DNA of 64,000 bases from an uncultured Clostridiaceae bacterium (GCA_949927585.1 CATLFA010000001.1:81795-145794), one strand, 5' to 3'. Positions 1 through 12,032 are shown, counted from the first letter of the stretch. Numbers and translations: made by a program. The notes: generated by a model from the sequence alone, not told the origin.

Positions 1-248
1 AATTCTTGTCCTAAATCTTTAAATGCTTTTGACCTACCATCTAATTGATTCATTTTTTTTAGGATATTATCTGCTTCATTTCCTAATTTTTCATAATCAG
101 ATATGGCTTTGTCCATACCCTTTAGGTTAATTTCAACAACTTTTTTACCTTCAACCTCTTTTGTCACAGTTAAAAAATCAGACATCTTTTTATTTGCTTC
201 ATTATATCCATTAAGAATCATCTCTATTCCAATTCTACTGTTATTCAT
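1..248 (-). CDS. N-terminus of probable tape measure / tail protein (runs off window)
   Basis: Open frame MNNSRIGIEMILNGYNEANKKMSDFLTVTKEVEGKK..., follows tail genes; function by position only. Confidence 0.4.
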   Translation of the reverse strand, partial: MNNSRIGIEMILNGYNEANKKMSDFLTVTKEVEGKKVVEINLKGMDKAISDYEKLGNEADNILKKMNQLDGRSKAFKDLGQE

Positions 249-269
249 ATAGTTCTCACCCCTTTACTG

Positions 270-773
270 TTAAAAATTATTTATTGTATCTTCAATCACT
301 TTTTCTAATTTATCATCAATATATTGTTTGACATCTTCCCTTAAATTAAATCCATTATGTCCATATATTCCATTTGAAAAATATTCTTCTATATTTTCTC
401 GAGAATCTTCTCCAGAAAAACTTGTATATGTACCAAATTCTCCATATTCATTTTCGTGGGCATCTAACACTTCCCAATCAAATACATCTATTTCAAATGT
501 TACATTTCCTTGGAAATTTCCTCTTATTTCTGTCTTTATCAATTGTTGTAATTTCATTTTATCTAACAACTGTCCAGTTCTATCATAATAAGATGGATTA
601 TATTCTCCATAAAATTCCGCAATTTTTTCTTGGCAATAACCTTCTACTTCTTTTGCAAAATTAATAAGAGCTTGTCTTACTGCGTGACCTAACGCAATAC
701 GATAAGCTCTTAATCCCTTATACACTCTTCCGTGTTGAGATGTAATTAAAAAATCATCCATTTCAGAAAACAC
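270..773 (-). CDS. hypothetical phage tail-module protein
   Basis: ORF 167 aa, upstream of probable tape measure. Confidence 0.6.
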   Translation of the reverse strand: MFSEMDDFLITSQHGRVYKGLRAYRIALGHAVRQALINFAKEVEGYCQEKIAEFYGEYNPSYYDRTGQLLDKMKLQQLIKTEIRGNFQGNVTFEIDVFDWEVLDAHENEYGEFGTYTSFSGEDSRENIEEYFSNGIYGHNGFNLREDVKQYIDDKLEKVIEDTINNF

Positions 774-801
774 TCCTTCTTTGATTGTTACTCTAAAATA
801 G

Positions 802-1407
802 CTATTCTTGTGTATTAGTTTCTTGTATTTGTTTTTTCATTTCTTCGTTAATATTATTATCTAATATAACATTTTTGATTGTATTCATTGTTGGGTCATT
901 AAATGCCAAAATACTTTCAATAGTTTTTAGTTTTTCAGGAGATTCATCTTTAAATAACCCACTAACTGATGTTTGTAGTTCTTTCATTTCATCAACAGTT
1001 GGCATACCTTTCTTGAATACTTCATATAACTCTTGTAAGACCTGATTTTCTTTTCCAACAATAATCTCTTCTACAATATCCTTAAAGAATTTTGCTTGTT
1101 CATTTAATTCCAATATTGCTTGTTCTATATATACATTATAATCTTCAAATTCTTCATCTTCTGGGATTAGTTCTATATTAGTAAGATTTTGGAAGATATA
1201 TAGCATAATAACATATTTCTTTTTAAATACAAAAAGACCGATAAAATCTTTATCAAAACGAATGATTTGTTCTGCTAAAGAATTTGCATCTACAGCAAGC
1301 TGAACTTTTGTTGATGTCTTCCAAAAGTCTTTTTCTCCTTTTAATCCTTCTTTAATCTCTTCTACACTTTTACCAAAATATTTTTCTTTAAAATCTTTAA
1401 ATTCCAT
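802..1407 (-). CDS. possible tail assembly chaperone-like protein
   Basis: ORF 201 aa with RBS; position just before probable tape measure. Confidence 0.45.
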   Translation of the reverse strand: MEFKDFKEKYFGKSVEEIKEGLKGEKDFWKTSTKVQLAVDANSLAEQIIRFDKDFIGLFVFKKKYVIMLYIFQNLTNIELIPEDEEFEDYNVYIEQAILELNEQAKFFKDIVEEIIVGKENQVLQELYEVFKKGMPTVDEMKELQTSVSGLFKDESPEKLKTIESILAFNDPTMNTIKNVILDNNINEEMKKQIQETNTQE

Positions 1408-1427
1408 AATAATTCCTCCTAAAATTT

Positions 1428-1679
1428 TTACTCTATATTTATAATATGATTTCCATCATCAGAAAGGATGAGGCATCTTTGATAAAAACAATTATCACAA
1501 ATATCATCTTTCCCCATATTTTTATATTTTATCTTATTGGGGCAAAAACTTTCTATATCCCTCTTTAAAGAACCATATGATAATCCCAATGCCTTTAACT
1601 CACAAATATGATAATGATTTGTATATTTTCCAACATATGCTTTATTTATTCCCATTAAACCTTTAACAAATTCATCCAT
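1428..1679 (-). CDS. small Cys-rich protein
   Basis: MDEFVKGLMG...CPNKIKYKNMGKDDICDNCFYQRC; RBS gaaaaggagag before ATG. Confidence 0.6.
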   Translation of the reverse strand: MDEFVKGLMGINKAYVGKYTNHYHICELKALGLSYGSLKRDIESFCPNKIKYKNMGKDDICDNCFYQRCLILSDDGNHIINIE

Positions 1680-1817
1680 AATTACTCTCCTTTTCAACAA
1701 TAAAATCAATGCCATTTTTAAATAAATAGCATATTATTCACTTAAAAATAGCATTGACTACTATTCTTATTATTTTGGCAGGGAGAAATCTCCCCACCTA
1801 AAATAATACTTTTATTA

Positions 1818-1846
1818 ATTATACCACGCTGACAACTATTTGTCAA
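1818..1846 (-). promoter_or_regulatory. sigma70-type promoter
   Basis: TTGACA-17 nt-TATAAT on minus strand (TTGACAAATAGTTGTCAGCGTGGTATAAT). Confidence 0.75.
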
Positions 1847-1847
1847 T

Positions 1848-2261
1848 TTAATTAGTTTTATCTTCTGCTTCGCCATTTTCTTCTGCGTTTACTTTATTTA
1901 ATTGTGCTTTAATTAATTCTATTTTTTCATTTAATTTTTGCTCATTATCAAATCTTTCTTTAACAAGAGCATCATTTCCTTTATAAAAAGTATATACTAA
2001 TGTATTCTCATTTATTATATCTTTTTTTACATTTTTAATATGTATCAAGTTTACCAACTTATCTTCTCTTACTTTTATAAAAGAGCTTTGGTTTGATAGT
2101 TCTGTAAGTTTTGCTTTTGCATCATCTTCAGTTTCCATTTCTTCTTTTAATAAAGCTCCATCACTTAAATAGTAATTTACCTGTGTTAAAACTTCTTTAT
2201 CTATTTCAACAGTAACTATTTTCTTAACATTAAATATTGTATCTTCAACAAATAAAAACAT
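1848..2261 (-). CDS. fibre-associated protein, paralogous to N-terminus of 8788-10092
   Basis: MFLFVEDTIFNVKKIVTVEIDKEVLTQVNYYLSDG matches MFLSVNNNILNEKRITTIEVDRDTPSEVNYLFSDG. Confidence 0.6.
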   Translation of the reverse strand: MFLFVEDTIFNVKKIVTVEIDKEVLTQVNYYLSDGALLKEEMETEDDAKAKLTELSNQSSFIKVREDKLVNLIHIKNVKKDIINENTLVYTFYKGNDALVKERFDNEQKLNEKIELIKAQLNKVNAEENGEAEDKTN

Positions 2262-2292
2262 TTATTTCTCTCCTTTCATTATGTATAATTGT

Positions 2293-2617
2293 TTATTTCT
2301 TGTCTTCCTTGACTTCGGTTATTTTGATATCAAAATGTTTTGTTAAAATCTTAGGAAGAAAATCACTAAATATTTTTAAAATAGAGTCTCCCATATATCC
2401 GTGCGACCCCTGTCGCAAAGCTAGTCATTTGCCAACTTAAATTAAAACTTGAACATAACATATAAGTCAATAGCCCTGCGAAACCACCTATGATGGCAGA
2501 AGCAAAAAAGAAACTCAAACTTTTTTTTGCTTTCTTTGATGTTACACTTTTAATTAATCCTCCAAAGAAAGAGAAGGATAGATTAAAAAATAAATCATAC
2601 CACGGTATTTCACCCAT
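2293..2617 (-). CDS. putative holin (needs +1 shift at CGG 2399-2401)
   Basis: ORF 2366-2617 joined in +1 frame: ...SFATGVA-(C)-GYMGDSILKIFSDFLPKILTKHFDIKITEVKEDKK*; hydrophobic segments. Confidence 0.6.
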
Positions 2618-2639
2618 ATTTTCTCCCCCTTATCATTCT

Positions 2640-3269
2640 TTATTCTTTTTGTTTATTGTTAGAAATGTGATGTATATTACAATAAAGAGATGCGCATAAC
2701 ATTATAGTTAGCATTCCTATCATTATTTTACAAGAAATAATTGCTTCATTTGTTTGGACTTCTTGTTTATTTACAGCTAAAATAATAAAATATTCACATT
2801 CACTTCTCAAACCACTTGGTATTCCTTGCCAATATACAACCATATCTTGGTCTGGCATATCTATAGTAATATACCCGTGGAATCCGTGATTAACTAAAAC
2901 ATTAGGGGTTTGTTCTTTTAGTGCTTTTATAATTTGTTCTCCAACTTCGTGTTTTTGTTGTTTACTAAAATTAGATAATAATTCACAATCTTTATTAAAT
3001 AAATAACAATATACCCCTGATTGTTCATTTATACTTTCAACAGAATGAATTATCATATCTCTATTAACTGGGTCACTGTTTAATGGTTCTTTTGTTATTG
3101 CTGCGATAGTATCCATTTGTGTTGCAATAACTTGAACTTGAGATTCCTTTAATAATCTTACTCTTTCATATGTTTGATTCTTATTTAGATTAAACATATA
3201 TGCAGAACTAAATAATATAATTCCAGTTATCAATAGTGGAACTATTTTTAAAATTATCTTTTTCATCAT
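2640..3269 (-). CDS. membrane protein, TM - extracytoplasmic domain - TM, sensor-like
   Basis: N-terminal and C-terminal hydrophobic helices flanking ~130 aa; adjacent to holin-like gene. Confidence 0.6.
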   Translation of the reverse strand: MMKKIILKIVPLLITGIILFSSAYMFNLNKNQTYERVRLLKESQVQVIATQMDTIAAITKEPLNSDPVNRDMIIHSVESINEQSGVYCYLFNKDCELLSNFSKQQKHEVGEQIIKALKEQTPNVLVNHGFHGYITIDMPDQDMVVYWQGIPSGLRSECEYFIILAVNKQEVQTNEAIISCKIMIGMLTIMLCASLYCNIHHISNNKQKE

Positions 3270-3324
3270 ATTCTAACTCCTTAATAGGGACATATAATTA
3301 CTATATATCCCTTATTAAAATTTA

Positions 3325-5050
3325 TTATGTTGAAGATGAAGGATTTAAACTATCTAAATAGTTTACCTTATAATTTCCACCTTCTAAAAATGTAACTTTC
3401 ATTTCTGTATCAGATATATATTCATATTGAGCTTCAGATTCCTTAAAATGCCTCCAAGACCCTACTAAATCTGCAATCTCTCTAATATTATCTAAAACAG
3501 TTTTTCCATTTGCTCCATTTTGTGTAATACACGCTGCAAACCTAATAACTTTTGCTTTATATCCATTCCAACTCTCTAATGGAATTGTACTAAACTGAGC
3601 TAAACTATATCCATTATCCATAAATTCTTGTTTATTGTGTATGTCAATATCTGTCCAACTACCAGCATTGTAAGTTTGCCAAGTTTTCCCACTGTCTTTT
3701 GACATTGCAAATCTTACATCTAGGTTATCTAAATTATGAGTAGATGTAATACTTTTAATTAAGGAAATATCTGAAATACTTACATCTTGTATTTGTTCTA
3801 TTATGGCTCCATTGATGTGTCCAGATATATTTATTGATTCTTTTGCTTCTTTGGACATAACTAAAAATCTTGCATCATCCAATAAACCAATTCTATTAGT
3901 AATTATAGTGTTTCCATAATCTTTATATGTAATTTCTTCTGGAACACTTTGATTATCAATCAACTTCCACTGATTTGTAAATATTGGTCTTACTGTACCA
4001 TCAAGACATTCAGCACCATCAAAATATTTATATCCTTCACTATCTTTTGCTAATATATATTTACTCTCATCTCTTCCTAATTCAAGTTCTATAAATCCAT
4101 AGGCTGTCCAAGGATTCGTTAGATTTCTTTCAGAGTCTGCCTCTACAGTTGCATATCCTCTTGAAATCTCACTACATAGTGATGGATTGATGTAAGAAGT
4201 TCCACCAGAACCTCCAGCACCATTACCTCGAGAGTTACCACCAGAGTAACCTCCTCCACTTCCACCACCATCGTAGGAACCTCCTCCTCCGCCCCATCCA
4301 CCGTAGTGGGTAGTATTAAGAGTTGTATGAGAAGGGGTACCTGACAATATTGCGTAGGCTTGGTTTCCACCAGAACCTCCAGCACCATTACCAGTTAAAC
4401 CAGCACCACCTCTTGTGTGGCTTGAAGTACCACCATTTGTATTTGTTCCATTAGATGTAACAGCATCCAATCCATAATAAGTAGCATTTCCAAAAGAAGA
4501 GTCAAGACATCCTCCTCCTCCACCTGCCACAAATAAAACATCAACTTTCCTATTTAAAGGAGCAAATGTATAAGTTCCTACTGGATTATCTTTAAGAACT
4601 ACAGAAGCTCCTCCTCCACCAGAACCATAGTCAGAACCGTTATTACACCAACCACGCATACCAACTAACATATAAAGTATATCACCCTTTTTAAGTTTAG
4701 CTGTTCCGACTATTTTCGCTCCTCGTCCGTGGTCTATTTCCAGAACCAGTTATTTCCCCAGTAGTAGGATTAATTGAGAATCCAGATTTCCCTGTTGTTC
4801 CGCCAGCTGCTCCACGAACAGTAAACTTAATATTTCCAGATGATGGGATTTCATATTTTTGCCAACCATATCCAATTCCTGTTACCTTTCCAGCTAAATT
4901 AGGGTCATCAGCGTAACAACTATCTATATGATTAACTATATTTGAAGGAGACTCTACACCAATATAATAATAACTACTTGGTGTTACAGCTCCTAGCCCG
5001 TTGTACTCTCCACCTTTTGCACACGATTTAAACTTTAAAATTTTTGCCAT
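3325..5050 (-). CDS. glycine-rich tail/receptor-binding protein (needs +1 shift at CGG 4727-4729)
   Basis: ORFs 4697-5050 and 3325-4671 join as ...GSGNRP-(C)-GRGAKIVGTAKLKKGDILYMLVGMRGW...; Gly-rich GGGGG repeats. Confidence 0.75.
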
Positions 5051-5063
5051 AAGTGTCTCCTTT

Positions 5064-8000
5064 CTATCCTATATTATCAATATCTTTATAATCTGATAAA
5101 TCTATATCAACGTGAGAATAATAAAAATCCGATACTGTATCTAAATCAGTCTCTTTTTCTTTTATTGATATAGTTAATTTACTTGATGCATTTACATTTA
5201 ATAAGTCATCATTATATTTGAACATAGCTGGGTCATCAACAGTTACAATAATTTTTTCTTGATTTTTCAAACCTTCAATTTCTCTCAAAATCTCAACAGG
5301 TAAAAATGCAAAATATTGATTTGGAGAAAATGTTATTTTATACTGAGAACCTTTAACTACAGAAAAGTATTCAGCCTGTAAGATACTCATATCTCCAACA
5401 GCAGGAGCAGAATCTTGAGTTCCTCTACCTAGAACTTGATAACTTCCATCTTTCCATACTGATATTGAAGGATAGTTTCTAACCCTACCATCTTCATATA
5501 TTACATATAAAGTATCTAATTCTCCTATAGTTGGTAACATATTCTCATTTGCTAAGAACATAACCTTAACACCAATCTCTACTCCATCATATGTAAAGTT
5601 ACCAGCTGCTGATTGCCCAATTTTATCCAATACTGTTTTATTTGTATGACTATGTGCAACTGTAACAGCATTATCAATAGCTAATGGTGTAGATGCTGGT
5701 TTCCCTTGTAATGCTCCCCAAGTAAATGTTAATGATACTTGATTTGCATCTAATTGTTTCCAAGCTGTTCCATCCCATAAATATTGGTCACATACAACAG
5801 GAGTAACTCCTGCCGCAGAAACTTGGACATAGCCTATATTACCTATTTGATTTCCTGTCGCAGGTAAATCAGAAACATTTGTTACATAGTATGCTTTATT
5901 CATCCCATTCCATTTATCTTTATCTGCTTGGGTTACGTGAATTACTGTATCAGATATATGATTATCATAATCTGTTAAATCTGACTTGTCTACTTTTGCA
6001 TTCCATTTATCTTTATCTGCTTGAGTTACGTGAGTTACTGTATCAGATATATGATTATCTAAGTCTGTTCTTAAACCAGCTTCAATTCCTTTTGCTCTTG
6101 TTGCTTCAGTATTTACTAATGTGGTTGCTGAATTTAATGTAGCAGTATCTTTATTATCTATTTCTGTTTTAGAGTAAGTGTCAGTTAAAGCATCTGGTAA
6201 GTTTCCAGTTGGAACTTTTCCGTTTGCATCTAATGGAGCATATCCATTAGCTTGACCTTTTTTACTAGAGTCTTCAGGAGTATATCCTAAAGCTGTAGTA
6301 ATATCATTAGCAGTTAGTGTTGAATTGCCATAAAATGCTTTAAGACTTCCTAATGATGTTGTTCCATCTCCTATAACTAATATCTTTCTGTTGGTATCAT
6401 ATACTAATTCATTTGCTTTAGGTACATAAGTATTATCAGCTAAATCACTTTTTGTTTTAATTGTAACTTCTACTTCATTCCCATCTACTTTTGTAAATGC
6501 TTCCCATTGTCCATTTGTATTCCCAGTGTCTCTTTTCCTAAAATATAATTTTCCATCATCAGTAGGCTCAGGGAAAGTAAATGTTCCTTGTGGGATTGGA
6601 TTAATATCCCAAGATGTTCCATTATATAAACCAATACCTGCTTGACCATTAGCGGTATTAACACAATTCTCGATTAATACCCAATTTCCTTTAATTGCCA
6701 ATGTAGGTAAATCAGAAGCATTATCAGTTTTTACTGAACCTAAACATTCTGGCACACTAACGTCTTCTCTTGTCATTCTGATTAAATAAGCATTATCCAA
6801 ATCAGATTTGAAAGATTCTTGTACTGTTGCCAATGTGTCATTAGATGTAAAGTCTGTTAAAACTCTTACTAATATATCATCTAAAAATATTAAACTGTCT
6901 TTTGTATATGGCTGTCCTTGTTTATATTCTTCTATATTTGCTCCACCTTGAACTTCTGGTAATTCATACCATTTTTTACCATTGCCAACAAACATCTTCA
7001 TTTTTGCATCTATAACTGCACCAGTACCATTAGTCTGTTGTATAGCATCTGATGGAATAACATTAATTATTTCTCCACTTCCACCTACTTGACTAATTTC
7101 AACATTTATATCCTGTGTTGTTGTTGCAATTACTTCCCCTACAGAATATCCTGCCCCTGAAAGTTGTATAGTATATTCATAATCTTTTGGAGCTGGTGGC
7201 ATAAATTCTACTTCCCTACTAGTTACTGTTTTTGTTTTAATTATACCATTATTAATATCAATTTCTTTTATTAATGATAATGTTCCTAAATGACCATATA
7301 CTGCTTCATTTATTCTCATATTTTGAATAGTCTCACTATTTTCAAAAACAATAGTATTAACTGGAATATTATTAATAGCATTTACTGTTTTATTCAAATC
7401 CATAGTTGTTTCATACAATTTGAATCTATAGTTTTCTGCCATTTCTCTTAAATTTCCGTTTGCTATATCAATATTTATTGAATCTTCTAAAGTGGCACCT
7501 GTATTATCAGATATATAGTCATTTAATACTCTACCAATTCTACCATCAGCAAATACTAATTTATCTTTATAAAATAAAGTTCCTTGTTTGTATGGAAGTA
7601 TTCCGTGGTTCTGCTTCTTTATTTAATACTAATAAATTTCCAGCAGTAACATCTTTATCGAAAGAGTCATCTATATTTGCCCCAGTACTATCTGCAATGA
7701 AATCTTTCATTACTCTAGTAATAAGATTTCCGTTATATACAAGAGTATCTTTGAAATACATATTTGATTGAGCATATTGATTCATAATTTGAACGTGGTC
7801 TGTATTAATTAAACTTATTTTATTATTCTTAATATCTGCTTCAAATGATTGTTCTAATGTATTCCCAGCTGTATTATCTGAATGATAATTAGCTTCTACT
7901 CTTGCAATTTTTTCATCTAAAAATACTAAACTGTTTTCTAAATAATCAGTATCTTGTGCATATGGCAAAACTGCTACAAAATCTCCAGAATTAATAGGAA

Positions 8001-8772
8001 CTAATTTACTATTAGCAACATCAAAATCAAAAGATTCTTCTACAGTCGCTTGTGTAGCATCAGATGTATAATCAACATCTACCCTTGCGATTTCACTTCC
8101 TATATATACTAATGTATCTTTATCATATTGTGTAGCTTGTGTATATGGTAGTACTTTTGATACTTTTCTTTCTGTTACAATAGCAACTAAATTTCCTGCC
8201 TTTAAATCCTTTTCAAAACTTAAATCTTCATTTGCTTCTATTATATCAGCAGTAAAATCAATTGTTACAATATATAATTTATTGTTGTGTTTTACTAATT
8301 TATCAGTAGTATATTCTTCTCCTTGTTTATATTTTAAACAGTTTGTATCAATATAATCATCTTTATTTATAGGAACTAAATTCCCATTATCTAAATCATA
8401 TTTAAAACTATCATCAACAGTTGCTTCTGTATTATTTGATGTAAAATCTTTTGTTACCAAATATGCTTCATTGTTGTATATAATCAATGTATTTTTTTTT
8501 AAATCTATACCTTGTTTATATTCTTCAATTACAGCATCTGGTGTAGTTGCTACTCCCGTTTCTAATTCTCTCCATTTTTTTAATATAGCATCTACTGAAT
8601 TATTTGAATTAAAAACATAAAACTTGCTAGTTTCTTTATTATACACCATTATTCCATCATATATAATTGATTCAGCCATACTTGTCATATCAGCTATTGT
8701 ATCTTTAACTATACGAGAGTCTAATGGTTTTCTTCCTTGATAAAGGAAGTTATCTGCTATTCCTATTGCCAT
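5064..8772 (-). CDS. large modular tail fibre (needs +1 shift at CGG 7603-7605)
   Basis: ORFs 7567-8772 and 5064-7442 join as ...NKEAEP-(C)-GILPYKQGTLFYKDKLVFADGRIGRVLNDYISDNTGATLEDS...; repeated YKQG..KDTLVF..RV..D.TSD module. Confidence 0.8.
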
Positions 8773-8787
8773 TTTTTACTCCCCTTT

Positions 8788-10092
8788 CTATCCATATATC
8801 TGTTTAAAATTTGTTCCTGTTGTTGCATCTGTTAATACATATACATAATAAGGAACAACATCTCCAGTTATAGGACTTGTTAAATTTACTTCCAATTTTG
8901 TATATCCATCAATTTGACTAAATCCATTTCCATCTTTAATACTTGTTAATGCTCCAAATGACTTTGGATACATATAACAAAATCTTGCATCATTTAACAT
9001 TATATTTTCCCAAGTTAATGCTTTAGTTTTCTTAATACTTTTAGCAAAAGTTGATGCCAAGGTTGTTGCTAAAGCGTCATCTATATTTGCTGTTGATGTA
9101 GCTCCATAATATGAAGCATATACAAATTCAACTTTTCCTGTATGTGATGATTTTATATTACCATTATAAATTAATTCCACTTTGAAAGTAGTATCTGTAG
9201 TAATCTTATTTGTATATTCATATATATACTCTGATTTTCCTTTTACATAGTTCATAGTGTGTACCAAATTATTTCCATTATAGAACTTGACTTCATTGAT
9301 AGGAACCGTAACTGAGCTTTCATTATTTATCTTCAATGTCATTCTACATCCATTTACAATAGTTCCAACTTCATTTAATACGTTAGCACTAAAAGATGAA
9401 CTAATTATTGGTGTAATATCTTTTCTCAATATTTTTTCTGCGAACTCTGTAAATGTCATTCCTTCTTCAAAAAATGTACCAATATTTGCAGCTCCACAAA
9501 CTACATTAGATGTAATATCTTTTTCTAATATTGTAGTACCATCACTTTCCATAGGATTATATGACTCTGAATCATCATCCCAATAATACATCTTTTCTGT
9601 ATCTCTTGCTAAATAAATACAATTTTCTTCCCCAATTAATGGAAAATCTGAAGCTGTTGCCATTTGGATAAGTCCACCATCATCACTTCCAGTTCCTCCA
9701 CTACCAGAACCAGTTCCGTGACGTAAATCTTCAAGTTTCTTTTTTAATTCTCCTACTTCTGCTTTCACATCAGCTTCACTATTGTATAAAACTTTAACAG
9801 GAGCACCTTTATATAAAATATACATTAATCTCTTAGGATTAATTTTGTCCTGTACAATATCTTCTATATAAATTATATTGACTAGTCTTTCATCACCAGT
9901 CTCCCAAAAGTGATGATGTGCTTCTACAATTATTTGTAGTTTTTTTACTGATTCAATATGATTTTTAAATCTCTCCTTAACGATTCCACCATCACTAAAT
10001 AAGTAATTTACTTCAGAAGGAGTATCTCTATCTACTTCAATAGTAGTTATCCTTTTCTCATTTAAAATATTATTATTTACTGATAAAAACAT
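8788..10092 (-). CDS. tail fibre/baseplate-associated protein
   Basis: ORF 434 aa, fibre-like LIQMATASDFPLIGEENCIYLARDTEKMYYWDD. Confidence 0.6.
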   Translation of the reverse strand: MFLSVNNNILNEKRITTIEVDRDTPSEVNYLFSDGGIVKERFKNHIESVKKLQIIVEAHHHFWETGDERLVNIIYIEDIVQDKINPKRLMYILYKGAPVKVLYNSEADVKAEVGELKKKLEDLRHGTGSGSGGTGSDDGGLIQMATASDFPLIGEENCIYLARDTEKMYYWDDDSESYNPMESDGTTILEKDITSNVVCGAANIGTFFEEGMTFTEFAEKILRKDITPIISSSFSANVLNEVGTIVNGCRMTLKINNESSVTVPINEVKFYNGNNLVHTMNYVKGKSEYIYEYTNKITTDTTFKVELIYNGNIKSSHTGKVEFVYASYYGATSTANIDDALATTLASTFAKSIKKTKALTWENIMLNDARFCYMYPKSFGALTSIKDGNGFSQIDGYTKLEVNLTSPITGDVVPYYVYVLTDATTGTNFKQIYG

Positions 10093-10110
10093 TAATTTTC
10101 CTCCTTCCTA

Positions 10111-10918
10111 TTATAAATTTAATACCGCCTCTATTTTTAATTGTTTATCATTCAAACAATGCTTTACTTGTTCCATATCTATATGCTCATTACTTACGAA
10201 TCCTATTCCAATAAACCCAATAACAACATCATCCTTAATGTTATGTATAGCTTTTGCAAAATATGCTTTTGTTCCTGTTTGAACAAAATAATCATATAAT
10301 GAAGTATCAATTTTTTTTAAATTTTCAACGTCTTCTATAAAACATAAACCTTTTTCGTTTAACTCTTTTATTAGGAATGTTGAAAAACTCCTTAATTGAT
10401 TTTGAAATGAACTTATATTATGTGTTACACCAGCTGCACATTTTTCATTAGACATACTCATTTTTAATATAGAATTTCCTAACATATCGTTTCCACCATT
10501 ATGGAACTTAATTAAACTTACTCTACTAGCGTTACACGCAACTAATGTTCTATCTAAAAATACATCAATCTCTTCATCTATCTTTGTCATCCTTTGATTC
10601 TCTTCGGACGATAAAATATGTGGCTGTTTTATTCCTTCTAAAACTTTATCTATTAATTCCTGATATTTTTTTTCTGACATATTTTTACTTTCCATTAATA
10701 TATCATATAAATTATCTGATTTCTTTTCCAAATTATCTAATAATTCATCATATCTTTTTTGTCTTTTATCTTCCATTTCTTTAACTCTTGAAGATACTGC
10801 TGCATCTTTTTTATTTTTTCTAACATACATATCGTGTACTTGCCATAGTACAAATCCAGCCGCCGTTACAATAAATCCGAAGGTCTGCAATAGTTTTAAC
10901 TATTTCTAGCCATTCCAT
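10111..10918 (-). CDS. TM-anchored GAF-like protein (needs +1 shift at CGG 10877-10879)
   Basis: MEWLEIVKTIADL-(C)-GFIVTAAGFVLWQVHDMY... then coiled coil and VSLIKFHNGGNDMLG domain. Confidence 0.65.
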
Positions 10919-10934
10919 TAATACATCTTCCCCT

Positions 10935-12017
10935 TTATTTCTTTTTCTTTCCTTTTGACCTATTCTTTGGAGCTGTTTCTCTCAAGGCTTCAGCAAGTTT
11001 ACCTAATCCTTTCCATTCTCTTTCGTCAACTCTTAGGTCATTATATATTGCAACCATCTCAGAAGAAGTCCATCCTACAATACTTTGTATTAGTTCTGCT
11101 TCTAATCCTATTCTACTTAGATATGTTACAAAATAATGTCTAAAACTATGCGAATAAATGTCTATTCCTGACATTTCCGTCCATTTTTGTGTCCAACCAC
11201 TTACAACACTTGTAGTTATTGGATTTCCATCTCGCTTTATAAATATTGCATTATGTTCTTTAACATTATTTTCTTTCATTATCTTTTCTCTAATAGGCAA
11301 CCATTCTTTGTACCAAGGAAGAAATAAATCTTTAATGATATATTTATAAAGCATTTTACCTGTTCTTCCTCTACCTTTTGTTTTAATCTGTTTTTTAGTT
11401 ACTAAAAATAAATCATCAAAGGCAGTTTCTTTTTCATCAATCAAATCAATTGTAATTCTTAATGTTTCATTTAACCTTGTACCAGTACTTACTGACAACA
11501 CTATATATAAGGCTTCTTGAAATCTATAAGGGTCATCTTTCGATAATTCTTTTAATTGTTTAGTTAATTTATCAATTTGTTCTGGAGAGATAATAGTTTT
11601 TTCTCTAACTGGTTCTTTAACTGGTTTCTCTATCTTCTGTACAATATTTCTGAAATTTTCATATCTCTCTATTTCATCTAATTGATTTTCTATATATGTA
11701 CTTAAAGAAGACAAAGAAGAGTGCATTTGTGCAAATCTATTAGGACTATATTGTAGTTCTTCCGAACAAAAAATAAAGAAATCTTGCATTTCTATTTTCT
11801 TTATTGTTTCAAATGGTTTGTTATCATTATATTCTAAGTTCCAACAGAAAAATATATCAAAATTACTTTTATATACAGTAATTGTTCCTTCGCTTTTCGT
11901 TTGTGACATATATCTTAAAAATCTTTGTACTAACTTTTTATTACTATCTTCTATCTTCTCTATCTTTTCTGGAGAAGTAATTACCTTTCTAAAAGTTTTC
12001 CTTGCCAACTCTCTCAC
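10935..12017 (-). CDS. tyrosine recombinase / phage integrase family
   Basis: STGTRLNETLRI (Arg I), HSFRHYFVTYL (HxxR), terminal Y; SAM-like N-terminal domain. Confidence 0.85.
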   Translation of the reverse strand: MRELARKTFRKVITSPEKIEKIEDSNKKLVQRFLRYMSQTKSEGTITVYKSNFDIFFCWNLEYNDNKPFETIKKIEMQDFFIFCSEELQYSPNRFAQMHSSLSSLSTYIENQLDEIERYENFRNIVQKIEKPVKEPVREKTIISPEQIDKLTKQLKELSKDDPYRFQEALYIVLSVSTGTRLNETLRITIDLIDEKETAFDDLFLVTKKQIKTKGRGRTGKMLYKYIIKDLFLPWYKEWLPIREKIMKENNVKEHNAIFIKRDGNPITTSVVSGWTQKWTEMSGIDIYSHSFRHYFVTYLSRIGLEAELIQSIVGWTSSEMVAIYNDLRVDEREWKGLGKLAEALRETAPKNRSKGKKKK

Positions 12018-12032
12018 CTTCTTTTATTATTT

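Noticed and set aside
4143-4388. 81-aa Val/Glu-rich minus ORF
   Set aside because: Alternative frame of the glycine-rich fibre repeats.
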